Part shown: in pieces, positions 6,156 to 14,370 of the stretch | Layout: each line of letters opens with the position of its first letter | Position numbering within the stretch: the first letter of the stretch is position 1 | NCBI GenBank assembly: GCA_002748705.1 | Contig: PDSZ01000013.1 | Span: 1-17,106, forward strand | Origin: Candidatus Fermentibacterota bacterium | GTDB lineage: Bacteria; Fermentibacterota; Fermentibacteria; Fermentibacterales; Fermentibacteraceae | Length of the DNA stretch: 17,106 nt | Direction: 5' to 3' | Made by a program: the position numbers and the translations under genes | Notes under the pieces: generated by a model | What the model was told of the DNA's origin: nothing | The model's input: only the letters and a program-made list of their open reading frames with translations | Databases searched by the model: none

Positions 6156-7558
6156 ACTACAAAGTCAGAAACATATCACTTGCGGATTTCGGCAGAAGAG
6201 AGATAGAGATAGCCGAACACGAAATGCCCGGGCTTATGTCGGTAAGGGAAAAGTATGGAACAGAAAAGCCTCTGAATGGTCTTCGAATTACCGGCTCCCT
6301 CCACATGACAGTGCAGACCGCAGTACTGATAGAGACTCTAAGAGAACTTGGCGCCAGTGTGAGATGGGCAAGCTGCAACATTTTCAGCACCCAGGACCAT
6401 GCAGCTGCAGCAATGGCAGATGTGTGTGTGCCTGTATTTGCCTGGAAAGGTGAAACCCTTGAAGAATACTGGTGGTGCACAAGACAGGCTCTTACCTTCG
6501 AAGGAAAACAGGGGCCGAACCTGATAGTGGATGACGGCGGAGATGCCACACTGATGATTCATCTTGGGGCAGAGCTGGAAGCCGAGTATGAGAAAACAGG
6601 TGTTCTTCCTGAGGTTGGAGAAGGGCCGGAAGATCTTGTCAGGCTCAGAGAAAACCTTATCAAAGGTCTTCAGGAAGCTCCAAATTTCTGGCGGAGCTGC
6701 GCTGAAAACATGATAGGAGTCAGTGAAGAAACCACCACCGGTGTTCACAGGCTTTATCAGATGCTCAAGGAGGGAAAGCTTCTCTTCCCTGCGTACAATG
6801 TTAACGATTCGGTTACCAAGAGCAAGTTTGACAACCTTTACGGATGCAGGGAATCCCTTGCTGACGGCATAAAGAGGGCCACTGATGTAATGGTGGCAGG
6901 GAAGACTGTTGTAGTCTGCGGTTACGGCGATGTAGGTAAGGGATGCTGTCAGTCAATGCGGGGGTTTGGAGCCAGAGTAATTGTTACTGAGATTGATCCC
7001 ATCTGCGCGCTTCAGGCAGCAATGGAGGGATACGAAGTAACAACTGTTGAGGATGCTCTCAGTGAAGGTGACATCTTTGTAACCACAACAGGAAACTGCA
7101 GAGTGATAACAGCAGACCACATGAGCAGAATGAAGGATCAGTCCATAGTTTGCAACATTGGACACTTCGACAACGAGATAGAGGTTGAAGAACTTGAAAA
7201 ATGGCCCGGCATTGAAAAGACAGAGATCAAACCGCAGGTACACAGATTCCGATTCAGTGAAGGCCATTCCATTTTCCTCCTTGCAGAAGGAAGGCTGGTA
7301 AATCTCGGGTGTGCCACTGGTCATCCCAGTTTCGTCATGAGCAACAGCTTCACCAACCAGTGTCTTGCCCAGATAGCCCTTGCAGAGGAAAGGCCTGCTG
7401 TAGGAGTCTATATGCTTCCCAAGCTGCTGGATGAAGAAGTCGCCAGGCTTCATCTGAATAAACTTGGTGTCAAACTGACTACCATGACACAGGAGCAGTC
7501 TGCCTACATAGGAGTACCTGTGGAAGGCCCCTACAAACCTGAGCACTACAGATACTGA
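6152..7558 (+). CDS. ahcY: Adenosylhomocysteinase (S-adenosylhomocysteine hydrolase)
   Basis: A cytoplasmic NAD-dependent enzyme that reversibly splits S-adenosylhomocysteine into adenosine and homocysteine, recycling the by-product of SAM-dependent methylation. At 468 residues it is full length. Hallmarks include [17 protein letters not shown] (47-63), DDGGD (127-131), [11 protein letters not shown] (192-202), the substrate/NAD segment [11 protein letters not shown] (218-228), the Rossmann motif GYGDVGKG (257-264), and the canonical C-terminal KPEHYRY. It starts with TTG 6152, supported by AAAGGAG at 6138-6144 seven bases upstream, and overlaps the regulator's stop codon. It would be controlled by the same SahR-like operator. 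Confidence 0.97.
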   Translation: MNYKVRNISLADFGRREIEIAEHEMPGLMSVREKYGTEKPLNGLRITGSLHMTVQTAVLIETLRELGASVRWASCNIFSTQDHAAAAMADVCVPVFAWKGETLEEYWWCTRQALTFEGKQGPNLIVDDGGDATLMIHLGAELEAEYEKTGVLPEVGEGPEDLVRLRENLIKGLQEAPNFWRSCAENMIGVSEETTTGVHRLYQMLKEGKLLFPAYNVNDSVTKSKFDNLYGCRESLADGIKRATDVMVAGKTVVVCGYGDVGKGCCQSMRGFGARVIVTEIDPICALQAAMEGYEVTTVEDALSEGDIFVTTTGNCRVITADHMSRMKDQSIVCNIGHFDNEIEVEELEKWPGIEKTEIKPQVHRFRFSEGHSIFLLAEGRLVNLGCATGHPSFVMSNSFTNQCLAQIALAEERPAVGVYMLPKLLDEEVARLHLNKLGVKLTTMTQEQSAYIGVPVEGPYKPEHYRY

Positions 7559-7573
7559 TAACAGCAGAACAAT

Positions 7574-7668
7574 GGTCAGGGTCTGTCGCAAGGCCCTGGC
7601 CGTCTGCCTGCCGGTTTGAACTCCGGTTTTCTTCGGTTAAGAGTTTGCTTTTGAAGACCGAAGTTTTT
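7574..7668 (+). terminator. Terminator region after ahcY (two hairpins)
   Basis: The first hairpin pairs GGTCAGGGTC (7574-7583) with GGCCCTGGCC (7592-7601), including wobbles, without a T-run. The second pairs CTTCGGT (7631-7637) with ACCGAAG (7657-7663) and is followed directly by TTTTT (7664-7668), the usual form of an intrinsic terminator. Confidence 0.65.
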
Positions 7669-7752
7669 CGCTTTGATCATATGTATAAGGTCAGCAGGAC
7701 AAACAGGTAAACAATTCATACTGCATAGGTATGATTAAGCCCTGCAATAACT

Positions 7753-7781
7753 TTGACAACTGAGATTCCTTTAGGCATATT
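7753..7781 (+). promoter_or_regulatory. Predicted promoter of the OsmC-family gene
   Basis: TTGACA (7753-7758) matches the consensus; 17 bases later CATATT (7776-7781) matches four of six positions. It lies between the ahcY terminator and the ATG at 7821, so the gene is likely a separate transcript. Confidence 0.5.
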
Positions 7782-7820
7782 GAGCATTCCATTGCTGGTA
7801 ATTTGAAAGGGGAGAAGCAG

Positions 7821-8255
7821 ATGGCAAAGAAAATAGTCAAGGTAGAAGGCGTACAGGACAGCAGCTTCAAAATGGAACTTACAGCAGGTAATCACACTGT
7901 AACCATCGATCAGCCCAAACCTATGGGCGGCAGGGATCAGGGGCCTAATCCTCTTGAGTACGGTCTTTTTGCCCTTGCAGGTTGCATAGGCGCCATAGGC
8001 AGAATCATGGCCAACCAGAGAAAGATGGACATCAGAGGTTTCAAGATAAGCTGTGAAGCTGAGCTGAACACTGATAATCTTCTCGGACAGAGCAAGGCAG
8101 AGAGAGCCGGTTACAAGTGGATTAAGGTAATTACTGAAATTGATGCCGACATGACCGCTGAAGAGAAGGCAGCTTTCCTGGCCGAGGTAGATGAAAGATG
8201 CCCTATCTCTGATGTGTTTGCCAACGGAACCGAAATAACCTTTGAAACCGTTTAA
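7821..8255 (+). CDS. OsmC/Ohr-family protein (thiol-dependent peroxidase type)
   Basis: A 144-residue cytoplasmic protein with the OsmC fold. The two family cysteines are present: Cys54 in ALAGCIGAIGR at the start of the long helix and Cys127 in ERCPISDVF. These are the peroxidatic and resolving pair in OsmC/Ohr enzymes that reduce organic hydroperoxides. The stretch GGRDQGPNPLEYGLFALAGC fits the family (PxELLLAALGAC-like). Many distant OsmC members have unproven functions, so the substrate is uncertain. ATG 7821 is supported by AAAGGGGAG (7806-7814) six bases upstream. It appears monocistronic, bounded by a promoter and a terminator. Confidence 0.88.
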   Translation: MAKKIVKVEGVQDSSFKMELTAGNHTVTIDQPKPMGGRDQGPNPLEYGLFALAGCIGAIGRIMANQRKMDIRGFKISCEAELNTDNLLGQSKAERAGYKWIKVITEIDADMTAEEKAAFLAEVDERCPISDVFANGTEITFETV

Positions 8256-8265
8256 GAGTTATCAG

Positions 8266-8293
8266 GCCCCTCCTGTTTCAGGGAGGGGCTTTT
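8266..8293 (+). terminator. Intrinsic terminator after the OsmC gene
   Basis: A GC-rich stem (GCCCCTCC..TG against CA..GGAGGGGC, one bulged base, loop TTT) spans 8267-8289 and is followed by TTTT at 8290-8293. It ends 38 bases after the OsmC stop codon. Confidence 0.85.
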
Positions 8294-8440
8294 CATTTAA
8301 GAGAATACCAGGGGTTCTATTGTGGTAAACATTCTTTACTCTCTCGACGATTTTTTGCGGGTATTTCCTCAACAGCAGTTACCTGAAAGATATGTCCATT
8401 GAGTTTTTTGGTTGTAGCAGCAGAGACTGAAAGGGTTGCA

Positions 8441-8827
8441 ATGGCAGAGGGAATAAGAGTTCTGCTTATAGACGATGATGCTGATTTTATTCAGTTAAAC
8501 AGTATTATTCTAGCTGTAGAGGGCTTTCAGGTCATAACAGCTTCCAGTTACGGTGAAGGGCTGGAGAAGGCTTCTAAAGAGAGACCTGCTGTTGTTGTTA
8601 TGAATGTAATAGTGGAAAACAGCGATCAGGGGTTTTCTCTGGCAAGAGATATACATTATGAGCTTGGCGATTCTGTCCCTGTTATCATGCTCAGTTCAGT
8701 AGAAATGGATACAGGGTATACCTTCAAGCCTGAAGACCATCCTGACTATTTTCCTGTTCACTGTTTCATTGAAAAACCTGTTTCTCCAACTCTCCTGATT
8801 GAAGAGATAACCAAAGCCATCTCCTGA
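8441..8827 (+). CDS. Stand-alone response-regulator receiver protein lacking the phospho-acceptor Asp
   Basis: A 128-residue single-domain receiver of the CheY fold with no output domain. The acidic pocket DDD (11-13), the conserved Ser in VIMLSS (85/86) and Lys112 in IEKP are present. The position expected for the phosphorylated Asp reads VVVMNVIVEN, with Asn55 (codon AAT) instead of Asp. It may therefore be a non-phosphorylatable pseudo-receiver. It resembles the receiver at 14880-15257 in layout (both share a LARD helix and LSSV). ATG 8441 is supported by AAAGGG at 8430-8435; an upstream in-frame TTG at 8399 lacks an SD. No kinase or partner is adjacent, and no convincing promoter was found in 8294-8440. 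Confidence 0.85.
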   Translation: MAEGIRVLLIDDDADFIQLNSIILAVEGFQVITASSYGEGLEKASKERPAVVVMNVIVENSDQGFSLARDIHYELGDSVPVIMLSSVEMDTGYTFKPEDHPDYFPVHCFIEKPVSPTLLIEEITKAIS

Positions 8828-8963
8828 ACAGCTCTTTTCGTCTGAATTTCACTTTTCTTAGAAAAGTTATGCAGTATTGGAGAGATGGCTCTTCGGAAAT
8901 TCTGCAGCATTGTTATGGTTTTATGGAGAGATTATTTAATTAACCTGCGGTTTCTGAAAACAC

Positions 8964-8977
8964 ATTCTTGCAAGAAT
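8964..8977. promoter_or_regulatory. 14-bp perfect palindrome just upstream of a -35 box
   Basis: ATTCTTGCAAGAAT is fully symmetric and ends four bases before the -35 box at 8982. This is a typical position for a dimeric transcription factor site, either activator or repressor. Confidence 0.45.
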
Positions 8978-8981
8978 ACTG

Positions 8982-9010
8982 TTGACGAATTCATGTTATG
9001 ATCCTATGAT
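8982..9010 (+). promoter_or_regulatory. Predicted sigma70-type promoter of the membrane protein gene
   Basis: TTGACG (8982-8987) and TATGAT (9005-9010) are separated by 17 bases, each one base from consensus. The start of transcription would be near 9017, about 47 bases before the ATG. Confidence 0.75.
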
Positions 9011-9063
9011 TTAGAGGTTGCTAAAAACATAAGAAAAACCTAAGTTTTGAGAGGAGCAGTTGT

Positions 9064-9465
9064 ATGAAAAACGAGATCAAAGTGGCTGTGCTGTGGTCAA
9101 TTATTCTTGCCGGTCTGATAGTGCACGGCTTGATTGAGCTAATCCCTCTTTTCTATGGAACCAGTGTGGTTATGGCCGGAGCAGATGGCACAATGCCTTC
9201 AGGAGACATGTGGATGATGCTTGTTTTCTATCTGGTGCCTATGGTCTTCATGGCATTTACAGTTCTTTTCACCTGCAAGTATCTGAGGCTGTTGAATCTT
9301 CTCTTTGCCGGTCTTTACACCATTGCCAACGCTTTTCACTTTTTTGAGCATATGGGTATGGGCTTCGGTGTTCAGGTTATTCTTCTGGGATTTGTGTTTC
9401 TTGTCTCAATAGCCCTGACTCACAGTTCGTTCAGATTGTGGAAGAATCCTTCTCTTTCAGAGTGA
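9064..9465 (+). CDS. Small four-helix membrane protein, function unknown
   Basis: A 133-residue integral membrane protein with four hydrophobic segments at about residues 8-30, 50-70, 74-95 and 101-120. Histidines occur in or near the helices (H21, H92, H96, H120; HFFEHMGMGFG), and the loop after helix 1 is Met/Gly-rich (VVMAGADGTMPSGDMWMM). That could suit metal or cofactor contact, but I do not recognise the family. GAGGAG at 9051-9056 lies seven bases before the ATG. It has its own strong promoter with an adjacent palindrome and appears to be transcribed alone, before the hydrogenase operon and possibly unrelated to it. Confidence 0.75.
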   Translation: MKNEIKVAVLWSIILAGLIVHGLIELIPLFYGTSVVMAGADGTMPSGDMWMMLVFYLVPMVFMAFTVLFTCKYLRLLNLLFAGLYTIANAFHFFEHMGMGFGVQVILLGFVFLVSIALTHSSFRLWKNPSLSE

Positions 9466-9798
9466 GACAGGCTTTGTGCTTTTTTCGCGCTGTCGTAAGA
9501 GGCCTTTTTCTCCATTTAGAAGCGTGAAAAAAATACGAATGGCGTAACTGAATGACATAACCACATATATCGTCTCTGTTGCTGTCTGCTGCCGGGGATT
9601 GGTTTTCTTCGGGCAATAAGATATTTTAGAGTTGTATTCAGAGATTTCGGCTGTTCCGTCAAAGGGGTTTGCCGGGCCTTTTTCCTCTCTTGGGAGTGCC
9701 GCATTCTTCCGTGAGCGGCGGAAAAAGGAAAACAACCTGAAGAAACGGATAAGACAGTACCAATACACAGTGGACAGTAACCGGAGGCGAGGTAGTTA
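9466..9798. other. Intergenic region upstream of the hydrogenase operon
   Basis: These 333 bases contain no credible gene. A weak promoter-like pair, TTGGTT (9599-9604) and TATTTT (9622-9627) with 17-base spacing, could drive the operon. A long stem-loop lies at 9677-9728. Minus-strand open frames here are low-complexity and lack protein-like features. Confidence 0.5.
9677..9728 (+). promoter_or_regulatory. Stem-loop in the hydrogenase operon leader
   Basis: CCTTTTTCC (9677-9685) pairs perfectly with GGAAAAAGG (9720-9728). Inside it, GCCGC (9698-9702) pairs with GCGGC (9715-9719), stacked directly on the outer stem on the 3' side with a 12-base bulge on the 5' side. It ends 70 bases before hoxF. 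It could be a leader RNA structure, but no known riboswitch class is recognised. Confidence 0.45.
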
Positions 9799-11619
9799 AT
9801 GGCAGAGAACCTGGATAAGACAATAAGGGAAATCTGTAGCCGGTACGGCAACGATCACACGCGAATGATGGACATTGTGTGTGATGTTCAGAAGTTGTAC
9901 GGGCATGTTTCCGATTCGGCAATGGATTTGATTGCCGATGCTGTGGATTCACACAGAGTGGAAGTGGAGAGTGTTGTCTCCTTCTATTCCTTCCTCTCTG
10001 AGAAGCCCAAAGGAAAGTTTGTCATAAGGCTGTGCAACGATATTATCGACAAGTACCAGGGAGTAGACAAGGTCGCAGACGCTTTCAGAGAAGAACTGGG
10101 AATAGACTTCGGTGAATCCACTTCCGATGGCAGGTTTACTCTGGAATGGACTCCATGTATAGGAATGTGTGATCAAGCCCCTGGAGCGCTGGTTAACGAC
10201 AAGATTATGACCAGGCTTTCAAGCGATTCAGCAAGGGAAATAGTGAGGTCGCTGAAGGAACACGGTAACACAGATCACCTGATTCATCTTCTCGGAGACG
10301 GCAACAATGCCCACCCTCTGGTCAAGTCCATGGTCAACAATAATATTCGCGAGCGAGGCCCTGTTGTTTTCGCCGGTCTGGAGGAAGGCAAGGCATTGCA
10401 TAAGGCCCTGGCAATGTCTCCGGTTGAGGTCATAAAGGACATCAAGGCTGCAAGACTTCGAGGCAGAGGCGGAGCCGGTTTCCCCACTGGAATGAAGTGG
10501 GAGTTCACCAGAGGAGCCGACGGTGATGACAAGGTCGTAATATGCAATGCCGATGAGGGCGAACCTGGAACCTTCAAGGACAGGGTTATTCTCACCGAAG
10601 TACCTGACCTGATGTTTGAGGGTATGGCAATTGCAGGTTATGCAATCGGCGCAAGTACCGGAGTGGTTTACCTTCGGGCTGAGTACGCATATCTCAGACC
10701 TTTCCTTGAGAGTGTTCTGGCTGCAAGGAGGGAAAAGGGCCTCCTTGGAAAGAACATTCTGAACAGCAAGAGAAACTTTGATTTCGACATAAGAATTCAG
10801 ATGGGAGCAGGTGCCTATGTGTGCGGTGAGGAAACTGCTCTTATCAGCTCATGTGAAGGTCTCAGAGGCGACCCCAAGAACAGACCTCCTTTCCCTGCCC
10901 AGAAGGGATACCTTACCCGCCCAACTGCAGTAAACAATGTTGAAACCTTCTGCTGCGTGGCCCAGATTCTCGACGAGGGGGCAGGATGGTTTGCGGAACT
11001 GGGTTCGAAAGGCACTGCAGGAACAAAGCTGCTCAGTGTATCCGGTGACTGTTCCAGACCTGGTGTTTACGAAATTCCTCTGGGCATAAAGATCAGCGAA
11101 TTGCTTGAAAAAGCCGGAGCGGAGAAGCCCTATGCTGTTCAGATAGGAGGCCCATCAGGGCAGCTTCTAGGTCCCAGTGATTTCAACAGAACCATCTGCT
11201 ACGATGATGTTGCCACAGGGGGTTCTGTGATGATATTCAATGAAGACCGTGATCCTCTTCACATTGCCCATGAGTTCATGGAGTTCTTCTGTGATGAGAG
11301 CTGCGGTTACTGCACCCCTTGCAGAGTGGGAAATGAACTGCTGAAGGATCGTCTCCAGGTCATAATGAAAGGTGAGGGTGTTCCTGATGATCTGGACTAT
11401 CTGGAGCGGCTTGGAAAAACCGTTGCTTTTGCCAGCCGCTGCGGTCTCGGGCAGACTTCTCCCAATCCTGTGCTCAGTTCTCTCAGGAACTTCAGGGACA
11501 GATACGAGCTTCTTGTGAAGGACAACAGTGACGGCATGCAGCATTCTTTCGATATTCACAAGGCACTTGCCGACGGTGAAGAGCTTCAGGGACGCAAGTC
11601 CGTAATCTACGCTGACTGA
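9799..11619 (+). CDS. hoxF: NAD-reducing hydrogenase diaphorase subunit HoxF with N-terminal HoxE/NuoE-like domain
   Basis: A 606-residue flavoprotein that exchanges electrons with NAD(H) in the bidirectional hydrogenase. Residues 1-155 are a NuoE-like thioredoxin-fold domain, as in the long HoxF of Ralstonia. Its [2Fe-2S] ligands are C79, C120 and C124; the usual fourth Cys is Asp84. Residues ~180-580 are NuoF-like: the FMN/NADH glycine motif GRGGAGFPTGMKW (222-234), CNADEGEPGTFKDR (249-262), and the [4Fe-4S] ligands C502, C505, C508 and C548. GAGG at 9789-9792 lies six bases before the ATG. It is the first gene of the operon, separated by 13 bases from hoxU. Confidence 0.95.
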   Translation: MAENLDKTIREICSRYGNDHTRMMDIVCDVQKLYGHVSDSAMDLIADAVDSHRVEVESVVSFYSFLSEKPKGKFVIRLCNDIIDKYQGVDKVADAFREELGIDFGESTSDGRFTLEWTPCIGMCDQAPGALVNDKIMTRLSSDSAREIVRSLKEHGNTDHLIHLLGDGNNAHPLVKSMVNNNIRERGPVVFAGLEEGKALHKALAMSPVEVIKDIKAARLRGRGGAGFPTGMKWEFTRGADGDDKVVICNADEGEPGTFKDRVILTEVPDLMFEGMAIAGYAIGASTGVVYLRAEYAYLRPFLESVLAARREKGLLGKNILNSKRNFDFDIRIQMGAGAYVCGEETALISSCEGLRGDPKNRPPFPAQKGYLTRPTAVNNVETFCCVAQILDEGAGWFAELGSKGTAGTKLLSVSGDCSRPGVYEIPLGIKISELLEKAGAEKPYAVQIGGPSGQLLGPSDFNRTICYDDVATGGSVMIFNEDRDPLHIAHEFMEFFCDESCGYCTPCRVGNELLKDRLQVIMKGEGVPDDLDYLERLGKTVAFASRCGLGQTSPNPVLSSLRNFRDRYELLVKDNSDGMQHSFDIHKALADGEELQGRKSVIYAD

Positions 11620-11632
11620 AAAGGGGTTGGAA

Positions 11633-12352
11633 ATGAGTGAAAAGTTCACATTCACCATCGATGGAGTAGAGGTTGAGGCAACCCCCGGTCAGACGATCAT
11701 GGAGGCTGCTGATGAAGCTGGGATCTACATACCCAGACTCTGTGCTCACAAGGATCTTCTTCCTTTCGGAAGCTGCCGTGTATGTACTGTTCTTGTCAAC
11801 GACAGACCACAGTCTGCGTGCACACAGCCTGCTGCTCCTGGAATGATAGTGGAAAACGAAACAGAAGAGATTCACCAGATAAGAGTCAACATTGTTGAAA
11901 TGCTCTTCGTGGAAGGCAATCACTACTGCCCGTTCTGTGAAAGAAGCGGCAACTGTGAACTGCAGGCAACTGGGTATCGTCTTGGAATGATGGCGCCCAA
12001 GTACACCTACATGTTCAACGATCACAAAGTGGATGCCAGCCATCCTGATATCTACATAGACCACAACAGATGCATTCTGTGCGGAAGATGTGTGCGCTCA
12101 TCCAAAGAGCTTGACGGCAAAAATGTCTTTCAGTTCGTAGGCAGGGGTATTCACAAGAAAATAGCCTTCAATTCTGATACAGACCTCTCTGCGACAAATG
12201 TCTCAGTGACTGACAAGGCAATTGAGAACTGCCCTGTGGGAGCCATTCTCAAGAAGCGTGTTGGTTATGCGGTACCTATCGGACAGCGCAAGTATGACAA
12301 CCAGCCAATCGGGTCCGAGATCGAGGCCCGCAGAGCTGAAGCAAAAGAATAG
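11633..12352 (+). CDS. hoxU: Bidirectional hydrogenase diaphorase iron-sulfur subunit HoxU
   Basis: A 239-residue electron-transfer subunit, homologous to the N-terminal part of complex I NuoG, linking HoxF to HoxY. It has a ferredoxin-type [2Fe-2S] domain (C37, C48, C51, C63), a NuoG-type HxCxxCx5C region (H97, C99, C102, C108), and one [4Fe-4S] site formed by C147, C150, C153 and C200 (CILCGRC ... NCPVGAI). ATG 11633 is preferred over the in-frame TTG at 11627 because AAAAGGGG ends six bases before it. It lies between hoxF and hoxY in one transcript, with an SD (GGGAGAGG) right after its stop codon serving hoxY. Confidence 0.95.
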   Translation: MSEKFTFTIDGVEVEATPGQTIMEAADEAGIYIPRLCAHKDLLPFGSCRVCTVLVNDRPQSACTQPAAPGMIVENETEEIHQIRVNIVEMLFVEGNHYCPFCERSGNCELQATGYRLGMMAPKYTYMFNDHKVDASHPDIYIDHNRCILCGRCVRSSKELDGKNVFQFVGRGIHKKIAFNSDTDLSATNVSVTDKAIENCPVGAILKKRVGYAVPIGQRKYDNQPIGSEIEARRAEAKE

Positions 12353-12367
12353 GGAGAGGTTACAGAT

Positions 12368-12913
12368 ATGGCAAAACCCAAAATAGCTACCGCGTCCCTT
12401 GCCGGATGCTTCGGTTGTCATATGTCACTCCTTGACATTGATGATCGTATTCTGACCCTTGTAGATCTGGTTGACTTCGACAAGTCTCCGGTTGACGACA
12501 TCAAGAAGTTCTCCGGCAGGTGTGCTGTAGGCCTCATTGAAGGCGGCTGCTGCAACGAGGAGAATGTACATAATCTGCAGTATTTCCGTGAGAACTGCGA
12601 CATTCTTGTTTCCATGGGGGAGTGTGCCATAATGGGCGGTATTCCTGCAATGCGGAACACCATTACTCTCAAAGAATGTCTTGACGAGGCTTACTTAGAC
12701 GGCCCGACCATATACAACCCCACTGGAATGGTACCAGGGGACAAAGAGCTTCCTCTGATACTTAACAGGGTATATCCATGCCACGAGGTTGTTAAGATGG
12801 ACTACCACCTGCCAGGTTGTCCTCCAAGCGCAGATGTACTTTGGCAGGCACTGGTAGCACTCCTTGAGAACAAACCTATGGATCTTCCCTACGAAGTTCT
12901 CAAGTACGACTAA
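12368..12913 (+). CDS. hoxY: [NiFe] hydrogenase small subunit HoxY
   Basis: A 181-residue subunit carrying the proximal [4Fe-4S] cluster next to the Ni-Fe site. Ligands are C14 and C17 (AGCFGCHMS), C86 (GECAIMGG) and C151 (LPGCPPSAD), the standard set for the short cytoplasmic small subunits. There is no Tat signal peptide, consistent with a cytoplasmic enzyme. The ATG is seven bases after GGGAGAGG (12353-12360). It is followed after 20 bases by hoxH, its obligate partner. Confidence 0.96.
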   Translation: MAKPKIATASLAGCFGCHMSLLDIDDRILTLVDLVDFDKSPVDDIKKFSGRCAVGLIEGGCCNEENVHNLQYFRENCDILVSMGECAIMGGIPAMRNTITLKECLDEAYLDGPTIYNPTGMVPGDKELPLILNRVYPCHEVVKMDYHLPGCPPSADVLWQALVALLENKPMDLPYEVLKYD

Positions 12914-12933
12914 CGAAAAGAAGGAGGATAACC

Positions 12934-14367
12934 TTGGGTGCAACAAACAAGGTAGTTATAGAGCCTGTAACCAGAGTGGAAGGCCACGGAAAGGTCACAA
13001 TTCTTCTGGATCAGGACGGTCAGGTGGAGCAGGCAAGGCTTCACATAGTTGAGTTCAGGGGATTCGAGCGATTCATACAGGGCAGGCCCTACTGGGAAGT
13101 TCCTGTAACAGTACAGAGACTCTGCGGAATATGCCCTGTTTCCCACCATCTGGCTGCTGCAAAGGCCATGGATGTAATAGTCGGTGTGGACAAGCTTACT
13201 CCCACCGCCGAGAAGATGCGTCGGCTGATGCACTACGGTCAGACATATCAGTCGCATGTTCTGCACTTCTTCCACCTTGTCTCTCCTGATCTGCTTTTCG
13301 GTTTTGATGCTGATCCTGCTGAAAGAAACATCATAGGCGTTATTGAGAAGCATCCTGAGCTTGCAGTTCAGGGAGTTATGATGCGCAAGTACGGCCAGGA
13401 GGTCATCAAGGTTACAGCCGGTAAGAAGATTCACGGCACAGGTGCCATTCCCGGCGGTATCAACAAGAACCTTACAATTGCCGAACGAGACATTCTTCTG
13501 AAGGACATTGACCAGCAGATTCAGTGGTCCCTGGGGGCGCTGAAGGTTGCGAAAGACTACACCATAGATCACATGAAGGATCTGGCTGACTTCGGTTCGT
13601 TTGACTCCAACCACCTTTCTCTTATCAGGGAAGACGGAGCCATGGATCTCTACCACGGCGGAATCAGAATGATTGATTTCGAGGGCAACAAGGTCATAGA
13701 TCACTTCGACTACCAGAACTATGTTGACATTATCGCTGAAGAGGTCCGTGACTGGTCCTACATGAAGTTCCCCTTCATCAGGGAACTGGGCACAGAAAAG
13801 GGCTGGTACAGGGTTGGTCCCCTTGCAAGGGTTAACACCGCCGATTTCATTGACACACCTGAAGCCGAGGCTGCTAGAAAGGAATTCATGGCAGTAACAG
13901 ACGGAAAGCCCAACAACATTTCCATGGCCTACCACTGGGCACGGATGATTGAGGTTCTCCATTCTGCTGAAAAGATCAGGGATCTCCTTAACGATCCAGA
14001 TCTTCAGGGAGAGGATCTGGTTGTCAAAGGCGACAGAAGGCCTGAAGGTGTCGGTCTGGTGGAAGCTCCCAGAGGAACCCTGTTCCATCATTACAAGGTT
14101 AACGAAGACGATCAGGTTACAATGTGCAACCTTATCGTGTCAACCACCAACAACAACATTCCCATGAACAGGGCAGTTGAGGGGGTTGCCAAAAAGTATC
14201 TCTCAGGCACTGAGATTACCGAGGGGCTTCTGAACCGTGTGGAAGTGGCCATAAGGGCTTATGATCCCTGCCTTTCCTGCGCCACCCACGCACTGGGCAA
14301 GATGCCTTTGACGGTCAGTGTAGTGGACCACAACGGTGAAACCGTTTCCAGGAGATCCACCAGATAA
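12934..14367 (+). CDS. hoxH: [NiFe] hydrogenase large subunit HoxH
   Basis: The 477-residue catalytic subunit that activates H2 at the Ni-Fe(CN)2CO centre. Nickel ligands are in RLCGICPVSHH (C64, C67) and in the C-terminal DPCLSCATH motif (C446, C449, H452). A 25-residue tail after His452 (ALGKMPL to the end) is the extension normally removed by the maturation protease once the metal centre is inserted. The start is TTG 12934, supported by AAGGAGG (12921-12927) six bases upstream; no ATG lies close by in frame. The protease gene starts three bases after its stop codon. Confidence 0.97.
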   Translation: MGATNKVVIEPVTRVEGHGKVTILLDQDGQVEQARLHIVEFRGFERFIQGRPYWEVPVTVQRLCGICPVSHHLAAAKAMDVIVGVDKLTPTAEKMRRLMHYGQTYQSHVLHFFHLVSPDLLFGFDADPAERNIIGVIEKHPELAVQGVMMRKYGQEVIKVTAGKKIHGTGAIPGGINKNLTIAERDILLKDIDQQIQWSLGALKVAKDYTIDHMKDLADFGSFDSNHLSLIREDGAMDLYHGGIRMIDFEGNKVIDHFDYQNYVDIIAEEVRDWSYMKFPFIRELGTEKGWYRVGPLARVNTADFIDTPEAEAARKEFMAVTDGKPNNISMAYHWARMIEVLHSAEKIRDLLNDPDLQGEDLVVKGDRRPEGVGLVEAPRGTLFHHYKVNEDDQVTMCNLIVSTTNNNIPMNRAVEGVAKKYLSGTEITEGLLNRVEVAIRAYDPCLSCATHALGKMPLTVSVVDHNGETVSRRSTR

Positions 14368-14370
14368 AAA

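Noticed and set aside
8851..8867. Hairpin ACTTTTC/GAAAAGT after the first receiver gene as a terminator
   Set aside because: The seven-bp stem is very AT-rich with a three-base loop and no following T-run, so it is too weak to call.
12910..14091. A 393-codon open frame on the minus strand
   Set aside because: It lies entirely opposite hoxH, whose motifs and SD are unambiguous. The minus translation lacks recognisable domains, so it is a shadow frame.
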